Assembly (NCBI GenBank): GCA_964556755.1
Contig: CAZKXI010000001.1
Location: 124,001 to 188,000 of the forward strand
DNA from: UBA4085 sp964556755
GTDB lineage: Bacteria > Acidobacteriota > Aminicenantia > Aminicenantales > UBA4085
Direction of reading: 5' to 3'
Length of the DNA: 64,000 nt
The notes below the pieces were generated by a model that was given only the letters and a program-made list of their open reading frames with translations, was not told the DNA's origin and did no database searches. This document shows, one piece after another, positions 36,693 through 45,234 of the stretch. The position numbers and the translations under genes were made by a program. The first letter of the stretch is position 1; every line of letters starts with the position of its first letter.

Positions 36693-38780
36693 ATGACGAC
36701 CGCGATCGAAAGCATGCGCAACATCGGCATCAGCGCCCACATCGACTCGGGCAAGACCACCCTGTCCGAGCGGATCCTCTTCTATTGCAAGAAGATCCAC
36801 CGCATCCACGAGGTCAAGGGCAAGGACGGCATCGGCGCCACCATGGACCACATGGAGCTGGAGCGGGAGCGGGGCATCACCATCACCTCGGCCGCCACCC
36901 GCGTCGAATGGGCCGGCCACCCCATCAACCTCATCGACACGCCCGGCCACGTCGACTTCACCATCGAGGTCGAGCGGTCGCTGCGGGTCCTGGACGGGGC
37001 GGTCCTGGTCCTCTGCTCGGTCGGCGGCGTCCAGTCCCAGACCATCACCGTCGATCGCCAGCTGAAGCGCTACAACGTGCCCCGGGTGGCCTTCGTCAAC
37101 AAGTGCGACCGGGTCGGGGCCAACCCCTTCAAGGTCCGCGACCAGCTGGAGGAGAAGCTCCGCCACAACGCGGTCCTGATGCAGCTCCCGATCGGGCTGG
37201 AGGACAAGCTGCGGGGGCTGGTCGACCTGGTGACCATGGAGGCGGTCTATTTCGAGGGCCCGGACGGGTCCGACATCCGCCGCACCGTCATCCCGGACGA
37301 GCTCCATGACGAGGCCAAGGCGCGGCGCGAGGCCCTTCTCGACGCCGCCTCGATGTTCTCCGACGAGCTGACCGAGGCCATCCTGGAAGGCCGGGTGACC
37401 GAGGACCTGATCCACGCCGCGGTCCGCCGGGGCACCATCGCCCGAAAGCTGACGCCCGTCTTCATCGGCTCGGCCTACAAGAACAAGGGCGTCCAGTCCC
37501 TGCTGGACGGGATCGTCCGCTATCTGCCGAATCCGACCGAGGTCGACAACGTCGCCCTCGACCTGGACAACGAGGGTCGCGAGGTCAAGCTGGAGACCGA
37601 CCCGGCCAAGCCGGCCGTGCTGCTGGCTTTCAAGCTGGAGGACGGCCCCTACGGCCAGCTGACCTACATCCGCGTCTACCAGGGCCGGATCGAGAAGGGC
37701 AGCGACCTCATCAACACCCGCTCCCGCCAGAAGGTCAAGGTCGGCCGCCTAGTCCGCATGCACGCCGACAGCATGGAAGACATCGCCTCGGCCGAGGCCG
37801 GCGACATCGCCGCTCTTTTCGGCATCGACTGCGCCTCGGGCGACACCTTCGCCGCCCCCGGCCTGTCCTACGCCATGACCTCCATCTACGTGCCCGAGCC
37901 GGTCATCTCGCTGGCCATCCGGCCGCTGGACAAGAAGGCCCAGGACCGGGTCGGCAAGGCCCTCAACCGGTTCACCAAGGAAGACCCGACCTTCCGGACC
38001 CACGTCGACCCCGAGTCGCACGAGACCATCATCCAGGGCATGGGCGAGCTGCACCTGGACGTCTACGTCGAGCGGATGAAGCGCGAATACAACGCCGAGG
38101 TGGCCACGGGCAAGCCCCAGGTGGCCTACCGCGAGTCGATCACCCAGAGGATCGAGTTCGACTACACCCACAAGAAGCAGACCGGCGGGGCCGGCCAGTA
38201 CGGCCGGGTCATCGGCTACCTGGAGCCCCAGGCCGAGGCGCCCTACGAGTTCGTCGACCAGGTCAAGGGCGGCCGCATCCCCCGCGAGTTCATCCCCTCC
38301 TGCGACAAGGGCTTCAAGGCGGCCATGCGCAAGGGCGAGCTGATCGGCTTCCCGGTGATCGGCGTCCGGGTCGTCCTGACCGACGGCCAATACCACGAGG
38401 TGGACTCCTCGGACAACGCCTTCCAGGCCGCGGCCGTAGGCGCCTTCCGCGAGGTCTACCGCAAGGCCCGGCCCCAGATTCTGGAGCCGATCATGAAGGT
38501 CTCGGTGGAGGGGCCGGTGGAGTTCTCCGGCAACGTCTTCGCCACCATCAACCAGCGCCGGGGGATGATCGTCAGCTCGGTCGAGGACGGGGCCTTCACC
38601 CGGGTCGACGCCGAGGTCCCCCTGAGCGAGATGTTCGGATACTCGTCCCAGCTGCGGTCGCTGACCCAGGGCAAGGCCGAGTTCACCATGGAATTCCTCA
38701 AGTACGGCCGCGTCCCCTCGGCCGTGGCCGAGGAGCTTGTGGCCGCCTACGCGGAGAAGCGGCGGCAGGAGAGCGCCTGA
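36693..38780 (+). CDS. fusA: Elongation factor G, spirochaete/mitochondrial EF-G1-like subtype
   Basis: A 695-residue translational GTPase: G1 AHIDSGKTTLSERIL, switch region GATMDHMELERERGITI, G3 DTPGHVDFT, G4 NKCDR, and EF-G domains II-V. The residues HIDSGKTT (not HIDAGKTT), GATMDHM (not GAATMDWM) and VLVLCSVGGVQSQT match the mtEFG1/spdEFG1 subtype of mitochondria, spirochaetes and planctomycetes rather than classical EF-G. It translocates tRNA-mRNA; in the spd lineage one paralogue does elongation and another ribosome recycling. It stands outside any rpsL-rpsG str operon. Confidence 0.93.
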   Translation: MTTAIESMRNIGISAHIDSGKTTLSERILFYCKKIHRIHEVKGKDGIGATMDHMELERERGITITSAATRVEWAGHPINLIDTPGHVDFTIEVERSLRVLDGAVLVLCSVGGVQSQTITVDRQLKRYNVPRVAFVNKCDRVGANPFKVRDQLEEKLRHNAVLMQLPIGLEDKLRGLVDLVTMEAVYFEGPDGSDIRRTVIPDELHDEAKARREALLDAASMFSDELTEAILEGRVTEDLIHAAVRRGTIARKLTPVFIGSAYKNKGVQSLLDGIVRYLPNPTEVDNVALDLDNEGREVKLETDPAKPAVLLAFKLEDGPYGQLTYIRVYQGRIEKGSDLINTRSRQKVKVGRLVRMHADSMEDIASAEAGDIAALFGIDCASGDTFAAPGLSYAMTSIYVPEPVISLAIRPLDKKAQDRVGKALNRFTKEDPTFRTHVDPESHETIIQGMGELHLDVYVERMKREYNAEVATGKPQVAYRESITQRIEFDYTHKKQTGGAGQYGRVIGYLEPQAEAPYEFVDQVKGGRIPREFIPSCDKGFKAAMRKGELIGFPVIGVRVVLTDGQYHEVDSSDNAFQAAAVGAFREVYRKARPQILEPIMKVSVEGPVEFSGNVFATINQRRGMIVSSVEDGAFTRVDAEVPLSEMFGYSSQLRSLTQGKAEFTMEFLKYGRVPSAVAEELVAAYAEKRRQESA

Positions 38781-38803
38781 TCCGGGGCGCAAGGAGTCGA
38801 TCG

Positions 38804-39505
38804 ATGGTCAAAGAAGAGCTGATCAAGCGAAGCCCCCTGCGGGTCCTGGAAGAGGCCATCCACGGCGGCCTGGGCCGGGGCCACATCGGCGTCCTGGCCT
38901 CGCCCAAGGGCGTCGGCAAGACGGCCTGCCTGGTCCACATCGCCACCGACAAGCTGCTGCAAGGCCGCTCCGTCATCCACGTCTCGTACGCCAGCCGGGT
39001 GGACTACATCATCAACTGGTACGAGGAGATCTTCACCGAGCTGGCCAAGAAGCGCAAGCTCGAGGACGCCGTGGACGTGCACGACGAGATCGTCAAGAAC
39101 CGGGTCATCATGAACTTCAAGCAGGATGGGGCCGGGACCGACCAGGTCCTGCGCAGCCTGGAGGCCATGATCTCCTTCGGCAAGTTCCCGGCCGAGACGA
39201 TCATCGTCGATGGCTACGACTTCACCCGCCCGGCCGGCGAGGATTTGGCCAAGTTCAAGGCCTTCGCCGGGAAGCTGGGCCTGGAAGTCTGGTTCAGCGC
39301 CTCGCTCAAGGAGAACGGCGCGCCCCTCTACGGCGAGGCCGGGATGCCGGCCCTGCTCAAGGAAGCGGCCGCGTCCATCGACGTCCTGATCACCCTGCAC
39401 GCCGCCGGCGGGCACGTCGAGCTGCGGGTGGTCAAGGACAACGAACACCCCGCCCCCGGCCTGTTGAAGCTCAAGCTCGATCCCAAGACCCTCCTCATCA
39501 TGTAG
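38804..39505 (+). CDS. RecA/KaiC-like P-loop ATPase of unknown function
   Basis: A 233-residue soluble protein with Walker A ASPKGVGKTACLVHIATD (near residues 32-49) and Walker B ETIIVDGYDF (about 137-146), and the overall size and strand order of a single RecA-fold ATPase (KaiC/GvpD-like). No HTH or TM segment. I do not recognise a named family. It follows fusA by 23 bases and has a good AAGGAG-type site, so it is likely co-transcribed with EF-G. Possible terminator at 39534-39568. Confidence 0.7.
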   Translation: MVKEELIKRSPLRVLEEAIHGGLGRGHIGVLASPKGVGKTACLVHIATDKLLQGRSVIHVSYASRVDYIINWYEEIFTELAKKRKLEDAVDVHDEIVKNRVIMNFKQDGAGTDQVLRSLEAMISFGKFPAETIIVDGYDFTRPAGEDLAKFKAFAGKLGLEVWFSASLKENGAPLYGEAGMPALLKEAAASIDVLITLHAAGGHVELRVVKDNEHPAPGLLKLKLDPKTLLIM

Positions 39506-39533
39506 GAGCGGCTCGGGGCCACGGGGGTTCGCT

Positions 39534-39568
39534 ATGAGAAAATTCTTGCGCCGTGGCGTCTCATTTTT
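39534..39568 (+). terminator. Possible terminator after the P-loop ATPase gene
   Basis: ATGAGA and TCTCAT pair around an inner CGCC-GT-GGCG hairpin, followed by five Ts. The internal loop is asymmetric (about 8 bases on one side), so this is a weak candidate. The remainder of the 39506-39767 gap has no gene or B12 box that I can see. Confidence 0.4.
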
Positions 39569-39754
39569 CTCGGCGGCTCGGAACTCGCGCCCCGCTTTCA
39601 TTTAACGGTCATTGTACGGGCCGCTCGGACATCCTCGCCGTTCGGCCTCTTTCCGGGCCGAATACCCTCGAAAAACGAGAACACGCGGCGGAATTTTCCA
39701 TTGAGCGCTCACCCCCGTCGCCCCTCGCCGTGATTGAGCAGGCTCGTTCCTTGT

Positions 39755-39760
39755 TATAAT
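39755..39760 (+). promoter_or_regulatory. -10 element TATAAT before the BtuF-like gene
   Basis: A perfect TATAAT ends 7 bases before the GTG at 39768, predicting a leaderless message. The best -35 (TTGAGC, 39734-39739) is at only 15 bases. Confidence 0.5.
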
Positions 39761-39767
39761 GGGTCTC

Positions 39768-40700
39768 GTGCCGTTGACAATCCGCTCCGCGCCTATCGCC
39801 GCCGCCCTGGGATTCTGCCTTCTAGCGCTTACGGCCAGGCCGGGGGAAGCACAACAAATCAAAGTCACGGACGATGTCGGCGTCGTCTTCTCTCTCCCGG
39901 CGCCGCCGGCCCGGATCATCTCCCTGGCCCCCAACGTCACCGAGATCCTCTTCGCCCTCGGATTGGGCGACCGGATCGCGGCCGTGACCCGCTACTGCGA
40001 CTATCCCGAGGCGGCCAAGGCCAAGCCCCGCATCGGCGGCCTGCTCGACCTCGACTTCGAGCGGATCAAGGCCCTCCACCCCGACCTGGTCATCGCCTTC
40101 CGCGGCAATCCGCTGAACGCCCTCTCGCGCCTGCGCGACCTGGGAACGCCGCTCTTCACCCTGGACATCGCCGGCGGCCTGGACTCCGTCCCGGGCTTGA
40201 TCGGCAAGATCGGAGCGGTCACCGGACGGAAGGTCCAGGCGGAGGCGCTCACGGCCTCCCTGCGGGCCAAGGAGGCCGCCGTCGCCTCGGCCCTGGCCGG
40301 CGTCCGCGGGACGCCCCGCGTCTTTCTCAGCCTGCAGGGCTCCGGCCTGTGGACCTTCGGCAAGCCGAGCTATCTCAATGATCTTCTGCGGCGGGCCAAG
40401 GCGGCCAGCATCACGGGCTCGATCGATAAAGCCTGGTTCGAGTACGGTCGGGAAGCCCTGCTGCGGGACGACCCCGACGTCATCATTATCCTGGCCCAGT
40501 CCCAGGACGACTTCCGGTCAGCCGTCGGATGGTACAAGGCCCAGTCCGGTCTAGGGCGGCTACGGGCCCTACGCGAAGGCCGTCTCCTCCTCCTCGACCA
40601 GAACGCCGCCAGCCGCTTCGGCCCGCGCCTCTACGACACCCTGGCCGAATTGGCCCGGATCCTCCATCCCGAGGCCTTCCCCCTGCCGGCCGGCCGATGA
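39768..40700 (+). CDS. BtuF/FepB-like periplasmic metal-chelate binding protein (orphan)
   Basis: A 310-residue protein: signal peptide (IAAALGFCLLALTARPGEA), then a class III helical-backbone binding domain with ARIISLAPNVTEILFALGLGDRIAAVTRYCDYP and FERIKALHPDLVIAF, typical of cobalamin and ferric-siderophore binding proteins. The ligand is probably vitamin B12 or a haem/siderophore. No BtuC/D permease genes are adjacent, and I see no cobalamin riboswitch. I chose GTG 39768, in frame with an ATG at 39759 that lies inside the -10 box. Confidence 0.82.
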   Translation: MPLTIRSAPIAAALGFCLLALTARPGEAQQIKVTDDVGVVFSLPAPPARIISLAPNVTEILFALGLGDRIAAVTRYCDYPEAAKAKPRIGGLLDLDFERIKALHPDLVIAFRGNPLNALSRLRDLGTPLFTLDIAGGLDSVPGLIGKIGAVTGRKVQAEALTASLRAKEAAVASALAGVRGTPRVFLSLQGSGLWTFGKPSYLNDLLRRAKAASITGSIDKAWFEYGREALLRDDPDVIIILAQSQDDFRSAVGWYKAQSGLGRLRALREGRLLLLDQNAASRFGPRLYDTLAELARILHPEAFPLPAGR

Positions 40701-40744
40701 ACCCGCCCCGGCCGCCTTCCGTACATGAGGGGGACGGTGCTAAT

Positions 40745-41332
40745 ATGGACTCTCCGATGGTCACTCTCTTCTACGTCAAGGATACCCGAGGGACCCACCG
40801 CCTCTTCTCCAGCGAGCCGGTCGGGCTGGCGGCCAAGCCGTCCAAGGTCAAGGAAGCCTGGGAGCTGGCCAAGCGCAAGCTGATGCTGCTGCCCCAGCGG
40901 ACCTTGCGGCAGGAGCAGGCCCTAGCCCGGGCCCTGCGCGTCACCGAGCCCTCGGTGCGAATCCTGCACGGAGCGGAGGACGCCAAGCACCTGAATCTCA
41001 AGTTCCGATTCTTCCTCAACCGGATCCGCGGCCGCCGGCTGGCCGCCCTCATCGGGGAGCTCATCCTCGTCCCGCCCTCGGGGCTGGTGGCCTTCCTGCC
41101 GGGGCCCAATGTGGCCTTCTACGCCCTGGCCCTTCTCATCCTGACCCATTGGCAGTCCTTCCGCGGCATCCGCCACCTTCTCAAAAAGGAGCTCGTCTAC
41201 GAGCTGGCGCCCGCGCTCGAAGTATGGGAAGACGCGGTCGAAGAGAAGCGGGAGACCGATTTTCCCGCCCTCCTCGAAGCGATCGAGAAGGAGCACGGGC
41301 TGTCCGGCCTGCGTAAAGTGCTCTGGAGCTAG
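40745..41332 (+). CDS. Small membrane protein resembling mitochondrial K+/H+ exchange-related proteins
   Basis: About 195 residues. Central part IGELILVPPSGLVAFLPGPNVAFYALALLILTHWQSFRGIRHLL (about 110-155) forms two membrane segments around a PGPN turn; the flanks are charged and helical. This resembles eukaryotic Mit_KHE1 (PF10173) from memory (PGxPN-FY...W..GIRHL pattern), but I hold this loosely. The ATG at 40745 is preceded by GAGGGGGA; an in-frame ATG at 40697 overlaps the previous stop. No function can be assigned. Confidence 0.6.
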   Translation: MDSPMVTLFYVKDTRGTHRLFSSEPVGLAAKPSKVKEAWELAKRKLMLLPQRTLRQEQALARALRVTEPSVRILHGAEDAKHLNLKFRFFLNRIRGRRLAALIGELILVPPSGLVAFLPGPNVAFYALALLILTHWQSFRGIRHLLKKELVYELAPALEVWEDAVEEKRETDFPALLEAIEKEHGLSGLRKVLWS

Positions 41333-41402
41333 AGCCCTGCTCCGGCCTTGTCGGCCGTCCGTCCGGGCGCGGGTGATCCTCCGTCCCCCCTGCCCGCCCG
41401 GC

Positions 41403-42257
41403 TCAATCCGGCTTGCGGCCGACGACCCGGACGCTCGCCACCTTGCCGGCCAGGGCGGTCGCCACGCGCCGGGTCAGATCCCCGGTCGGCGCCTGGCAGC
41501 TGCAGCCGCAGCCGCAGGAAGGCTCGGTTTCCGAATCGACAAGAGCTTCGAGCTGGGGGCCATCGTAGACGAGCCGGTCGCGGACTTCGACGCCCGTCAG
41601 GCCGACCGCCCGGAGGCCGGCCAGATACTCGGCTTCGGGGACGGCTCCCGCGATGCAGGAGGCATAGAGCTCGCTCGAGGCCAGGACCCAGTCGGGCATT
41701 GGCTCGGCGACGATATCCGAGATCGAAATCCGCCCGCCCGGGCGGAGGACGCGCCCGATCTCGGCGAAGACCCGGGTCTTCTCCGGGGACAGGTTAATGA
41801 CGCAGTTCGAAATGACCAGGTCGATCGTGCCCGATTCGACAGGCAGATCCTCGATGATCCCGCGGCGCACGTCGACGTTGTCCAGTCCGGCCGCGGCGGC
41901 ATTGGCCCTGGCCCTTTCGATCATGGCCGGAGTCATGTCGACGCCGATGACCCGGCCCGAAGGCCCCGTCAGCTTGGCGGCCAGAAGAAGGTCGATGCCG
42001 GCCCCCGAGCCCAGGTCGAGCACCGTGTCTCCCTCGCGGATATCGCCCAGGGCGACGGGGTTGCCGCAGCCGAAGGAGTTGACGACGGCGTCGGCGGGAA
42101 GACCGGCTAAAGACTCCCGGCTGTACCCGGCCAGGGCGGCGGCGACCCCTGTCGGTGCCGGGCCGGAACAGCACGAGGAGCCGGCGCCGGAGCCCTTCTC
42201 GACGGCCCGGGAGTAGGATTCGGCCACGCTCTCGCGGATTCTCTTGGCATCGCTCAT
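41403..42257 (-). CDS. arsM: Arsenite S-adenosylmethionine methyltransferase ArsM
   Basis: The 284-residue protein is a class I methyltransferase (VLDLGSGAGIDLLLAAKLTG; DLVISNCVINLSPEK) with the cysteines typical of ArsM. One is in NSFGCGNP, one is in SNCVINLSP and a third is in YASCIAGAV. There is an N-terminal SSCCSG pair and a C-terminal cluster SCGCGCSC. ArsM converts As(III) to methylated forms. AAAAGGAGA precedes the ATG. It lies downstream of arsP on the same strand. Confidence 0.93.
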   Translation of the reverse strand: MSDAKRIRESVAESYSRAVEKGSGAGSSCCSGPAPTGVAAALAGYSRESLAGLPADAVVNSFGCGNPVALGDIREGDTVLDLGSGAGIDLLLAAKLTGPSGRVIGVDMTPAMIERARANAAAAGLDNVDVRRGIIEDLPVESGTIDLVISNCVINLSPEKTRVFAEIGRVLRPGGRISISDIVAEPMPDWVLASSELYASCIAGAVPEAEYLAGLRAVGLTGVEVRDRLVYDGPQLEALVDSETEPSCGCGCSCQAPTGDLTRRVATALAGKVASVRVVGRKPD

Positions 42258-42297
42258 GAATGCTTCTCCTTTTCCCATATGTTTTCCGGATGACGGG

Positions 42298-43323
42298 TCA
42301 AAAGACCGCATTGAAGAGAAAGCCGACCGACATGATCCCCGTCGCGACGACGCCGAAAAAGACGAGCAGCAGGGGAATTTTGAGGACTTTGCGCAGGATG
42401 ACCGCTTCCGGAAAGGACAGGCCGATGACGGCCATCATGAAGGCCAGGGCTGTGCCGAGCGAAGCGCCCTTCTCAAGCAGGGCTTGGACGATGGGGATGA
42501 TCCCCGCCGCGTTGGAATAGAGAGGCACACCGATCAGGACCGAGAGCGGCACCGACCACCAGGCGGACCGGCCCATGATTGAGGCCATGAAGTTCTGCGG
42601 GACATAGCCATGCACGAGAGCGCCGACGGCGATCCCCCCGACGACGTAGGGCCATACTTTTCCGACAATCTCCTTGACCGCGGTCCGCCCGGCGGCAACG
42701 CGGTCGGCGAAAGAGAGTCGGCCCTCCTCTAACGCGGGCGGGCCGCCTTTCATCTCATAGACCCAAGGCTCGACCCAGCGCTCGAGCCGGAGGCGTCCGA
42801 TGACCCAGCCGGCGATGATCGCGATCGTCAGGCCGGTGCCCATATAGAGCAAGGCCGTCTTCCAGCCGAAAAGGCCGAAGAGGAGGACGACGGCGACCTC
42901 ATTGATCATGGGCGCCGCGATGAGAAATGAGAACGTGATCCCCAGGGGGATGCCGGCTTCGACGAAGCCAAGAAACAGCGGCACGGCCGAGCAGGAACAA
43001 AACGGGGTGACGACGCCGAGGGCGGCCGCCATGACGTAACCCAGGACAAGCGAGCGGCCCTCGAGCAGCTTCCGGGTCCGCTCCGGGGCGAAGTAGGTCC
43101 GGATGATGCCGATCACGAAAACGATGAGCACAAGGAGCAGGAGGACTTTGGGGGTGTCGAAGAGGAAGAACCGGACCGACTCAGCCAGATGCCCGCCCGG
43201 CTTCAAGCCGAGCACGCCGAACGTCAGGGCATCGGAAATCCGAGCCAGGTTCGCATAGAGGACAACCCAAACGCCCGCCAAAAGGACAGGAAGGGCTATT
43301 CGAATCGGAGATCGCAGGCGCAT
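42298..43323 (-). CDS. arsP: ArsP-like permease (organoarsenical efflux, DUF318 family)
   Basis: A 341-residue membrane protein with about eight to ten TM helices and the family hallmark GVVTPFCSCSAVPLFLGFVEAGIPLG, the conserved FCSCS motif. A second repeat half has VGVPLYSNAAGIIPIVQALLEKG. ArsP exports trivalent methylated or aromatic arsenicals; other family members move metals. Divergent from arsR, sharing its operator. With ArsM it would form a methylate-and-export pair. Confidence 0.88.
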   Translation of the reverse strand: MRLRSPIRIALPVLLAGVWVVLYANLARISDALTFGVLGLKPGGHLAESVRFFLFDTPKVLLLLVLIVFVIGIIRTYFAPERTRKLLEGRSLVLGYVMAAALGVVTPFCSCSAVPLFLGFVEAGIPLGITFSFLIAAPMINEVAVVLLFGLFGWKTALLYMGTGLTIAIIAGWVIGRLRLERWVEPWVYEMKGGPPALEEGRLSFADRVAAGRTAVKEIVGKVWPYVVGGIAVGALVHGYVPQNFMASIMGRSAWWSVPLSVLIGVPLYSNAAGIIPIVQALLEKGASLGTALAFMMAVIGLSFPEAVILRKVLKIPLLLVFFGVVATGIMSVGFLFNAVF

Positions 43324-43336
43324 GATCTTAGACCTC

Positions 43337-43365
43337 TTGATTATATGAAGATATTATCATATGCT
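43337..43365 (+). promoter_or_regulatory. arsR promoter
   Basis: TTGATT (43337-43342), 17-base spacer, TATGCT (43360-43365). The spacer contains the inverted repeat noted separately. On the other strand TATAAT (43345-43340) can serve arsP. RBS GAGG at 43378-43381. Confidence 0.6.
43343..43362. promoter_or_regulatory. Inverted-repeat operator for ArsR
   Basis: ATATGA-N8-TCATAT, a 20-base imperfect dyad (AT-rich against a GC-rich background), lies between the -35 and -10 of the arsR promoter and over the arsP -10. Binding of ArsR here would repress both directions until As(III) arrives. Confidence 0.6.
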
Positions 43366-43389
43366 AATCCTCTTCATGAGGTCAAGGCC

Positions 43390-43779
43390 ATGATCGAGAT
43401 GCTAAAAGTTTTCAAAGCCCTCTCTGACCGGACCCGGCTGCGGATTATCCGGCTCCTCTTACAAAAGGACCTCTGCGTCTGCGAGATGATGGATGTTCTG
43501 GGCCTGGCCCAGTCGCGTCTCTCGCACCAGCTCCGCATTCTGCGGGATGCCGGCCTGGTCGAGGACACGCGGGACGGACAATGGATCATCTACCGGATCT
43601 CGCCCGGGAGCCGGGCCACGATCGCCCGGCTTCTGGACGTCTTCGCAAAGGATCGAGCTGCTCGCCCGGACGAGGAGGCCGCGGACCGGAAGAAGCTGAA
43701 GGATTGCTTGGCAAAGGGCTTCCGCAAGAAGAAGGCGCCGGCCGCCGAAATCGGACCTGAAGCCTCGGGCTCCGTCTAA
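43390..43779 (+). CDS. arsR: ArsR-family metalloregulator
   Basis: A 129-residue winged-helix repressor: KALSDRTRLRIIRLLLQKDLCVCEMMDVL holds the CVC arsenic-sensing cysteines in helix 3, followed by LGLAQSRLSHQLRILRDAGLVEDTRDGQW. I start it at ATG 43390 (GAGG 8 bases ahead), not the in-frame ATG 43345, which falls inside the operator. Represses its own promoter and the divergent arsP; As(III) releases it. Confidence 0.93.
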   Translation: MIEMLKVFKALSDRTRLRIIRLLLQKDLCVCEMMDVLGLAQSRLSHQLRILRDAGLVEDTRDGQWIIYRISPGSRATIARLLDVFAKDRAARPDEEAADRKKLKDCLAKGFRKKKAPAAEIGPEASGSV

Positions 43780-43799
43780 GAATCAAACAGGAGAAGGAT

Positions 43800-44036
43800 A
43801 TGGACATTAAAGTCTTGGGTATGGGCTGCGCCCGCTGCCATGACCTCGAAAAGCGGGTTCACAAGGCTCTGGACGATCTCGGAGCGGCGGCCGAGGTCGA
43901 GAAAGTCGAAGACATCCAGAAGATCATGACCTACCGGATCATGGCCACCCCCGGCCTGGTCATCAACGGCGTCGTCAAGTCCGCCGGCCGCCTTCCCTCC
44001 GTCGAGGAAATTAAAAATTGGCTTCAGGAGAAATGA
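43800..44036 (+). CDS. Small thioredoxin-fold redox protein (MTH895 type)
   Basis: A 78-residue protein of the MTH895/TM0996 'redox-active disulfide' family: MDIKVLGMGCARCHDLEKRV (CARC at 10-13) and the cis-Pro region ATPGLVINGVVKSAGRLPS. Cytoplasmic. GGAGAAGG precedes the start. In arsenic operons it may hand electrons to the membrane CcdA-like protein or to a reductase. Confidence 0.88.
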   Translation: MDIKVLGMGCARCHDLEKRVHKALDDLGAAAEVEKVEDIQKIMTYRIMATPGLVINGVVKSAGRLPSVEEIKNWLQEK

Positions 44037-44041
44037 AAGCA

Positions 44042-44494
44042 ATGAAAACAAGGCGTCCCTCTTCATGGCTCGGCTGGGCCGCGCTTCTGGCCTTCCTTGC
44101 GGTCGCACCCTCTGCCGCAGCCAAGATGCCGTTGCGCCCCTGGTCGCCCGCTCAAGCCCAAGCGGCGGTGGATGGGACCGTCCTGGTCACCGACAACCTG
44201 AACATCGATTTCTCCAAACACTTAGTCACCTTTCTCGAGCTGGGCGCGGACAGGTGCATCCCCTGCAAAGCCATGCAGCCGATCATGAAGGAGATCGCGA
44301 CCGAGTATAAGGGGCAGGTTCAGGTCGTCTTCTATGACGTCTGGAAGAATCCGGAACCGGCCCGCTTTTACAAGATCCAGCTCATCCCGACCCAGGTCTT
44401 CATCGACAAGAACGGCCAGGAGATTTTCCGGCACACCGGGCTGTTCCCCAAGCCGGACCTCGTCAAGTTCCTGAAGAAACAGGGCGTCCACTAA
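44042..44494 (+). CDS. Exported thioredoxin-like protein
   Basis: The 150-residue protein has a signal peptide (RPSSWLGWAALLAFLAVAPSAAA) and a thioredoxin fold with the active site DRCIPCKAMQ and cis-Pro in LIPTQVF. The product is predicted periplasmic. I chose ATG 44042 (AGGAG 11 bases upstream) over ATG 44033, which would be only 2 bases from it. Together with the next gene (CcdA-like) it forms an extracytoplasmic thiol-reducing pair. Confidence 0.86.
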   Translation: MKTRRPSSWLGWAALLAFLAVAPSAAAKMPLRPWSPAQAQAAVDGTVLVTDNLNIDFSKHLVTFLELGADRCIPCKAMQPIMKEIATEYKGQVQVVFYDVWKNPEPARFYKIQLIPTQVFIDKNGQEIFRHTGLFPKPDLVKFLKKQGVH

Positions 44495-44507
44495 GGGAAC
44501 GCCGGTT

Positions 44508-45197
44508 ATGAACGGCATTTTCGGCGACGTCGCCGTTCTTCTCCAGCACAATCCCTGGCTGGCCGTCGTCGCGGTATTTCTCGGCGGAGTCACCACAGCC
44601 CTCAATCCCTGCGTCCTGGCCATGATCCCGCTCCTGATGAGCGTCGTGGCGGGAAACCGGGAAACGACGACCGTCAAGCGCTCGTTGGCCTTCTCCCTGT
44701 TTTTCGTCCTGGGCCTGGCCGTGACGTTCACCATCCTGGGCCTCATCTCAGCGCTCCTCGGCCGCATGTTCGGAGACATCGGCGCTTTCTGGAAATACGC
44801 CGTCGCCGCGGTCTGCTTGATCATGGGGCTTCACCTCTTGGGGCTCTTCCCCTGGAAGATCGGCTTTTCGTCGGGTCTTCAAGTCCGCCGGCGCGGCTAT
44901 TTGGGCGCCTTCCTGCTGGGACTGCTCTTCGGCGTCGTCTCCACTCCCTGCGCCGTCCCCGTCCTGGCCGTCCTGCTGGCCTTTGTGGCCGAGAAGGGGA
45001 ACGTCGCATACGGCGGCTTTCTCCTCTTCGTCTATGCCCTGGGCCATTCGGCCTTCATCCTCGTCGCCGGGACGTCCGTCGGCGCCGCCAAGGCCCTCCT
45101 GGAATCCAAAGGGCTGCGGAAGGCGCACGGAATCCTGCAGAAGATCGCCGGCGTCTTGATCATCGCTATCGGCCTTTATTTCCTGTTCGGAAAATGA
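44508..45197 (+). CDS. ccdA: CcdA/DsbD-type transmembrane thiol-electron carrier
   Basis: The 229-residue protein has about six TM helices with cysteines in TTALNPCVLAMIPLL and VVSTPCAVPVLAVLLAF, the paired cysteines in the first and fourth helices of CcdA. It moves electrons from cytoplasmic thioredoxin to periplasmic thiols. Its two neighbours are thioredoxin-fold proteins, one on each side of the membrane, which is a complete relay within the arsenic operon. Confidence 0.88.
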   Translation: MNGIFGDVAVLLQHNPWLAVVAVFLGGVTTALNPCVLAMIPLLMSVVAGNRETTTVKRSLAFSLFFVLGLAVTFTILGLISALLGRMFGDIGAFWKYAVAAVCLIMGLHLLGLFPWKIGFSSGLQVRRRGYLGAFLLGLLFGVVSTPCAVPVLAVLLAFVAEKGNVAYGGFLLFVYALGHSAFILVAGTSVGAAKALLESKGLRKAHGILQKIAGVLIIAIGLYFLFGK

Positions 45198-45234
45198 CGC
45201 CGATGGGAGCGAACGAAGGAAAAGGAGATTCGCC

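Noticed and set aside
39553..39759. Small open frame of 68 codons in the gap before the BtuF-like gene
   Set aside because: No ribosome binding site, composition unlike neighbours, and it runs into the promoter; no family features.
39506..39767. Cobalamin riboswitch ahead of the BtuF-like gene
   Set aside because: No B12-box-like sequence or extended paired leader is visible, and the -10 element sits 7 bases before the start, leaving no leader.
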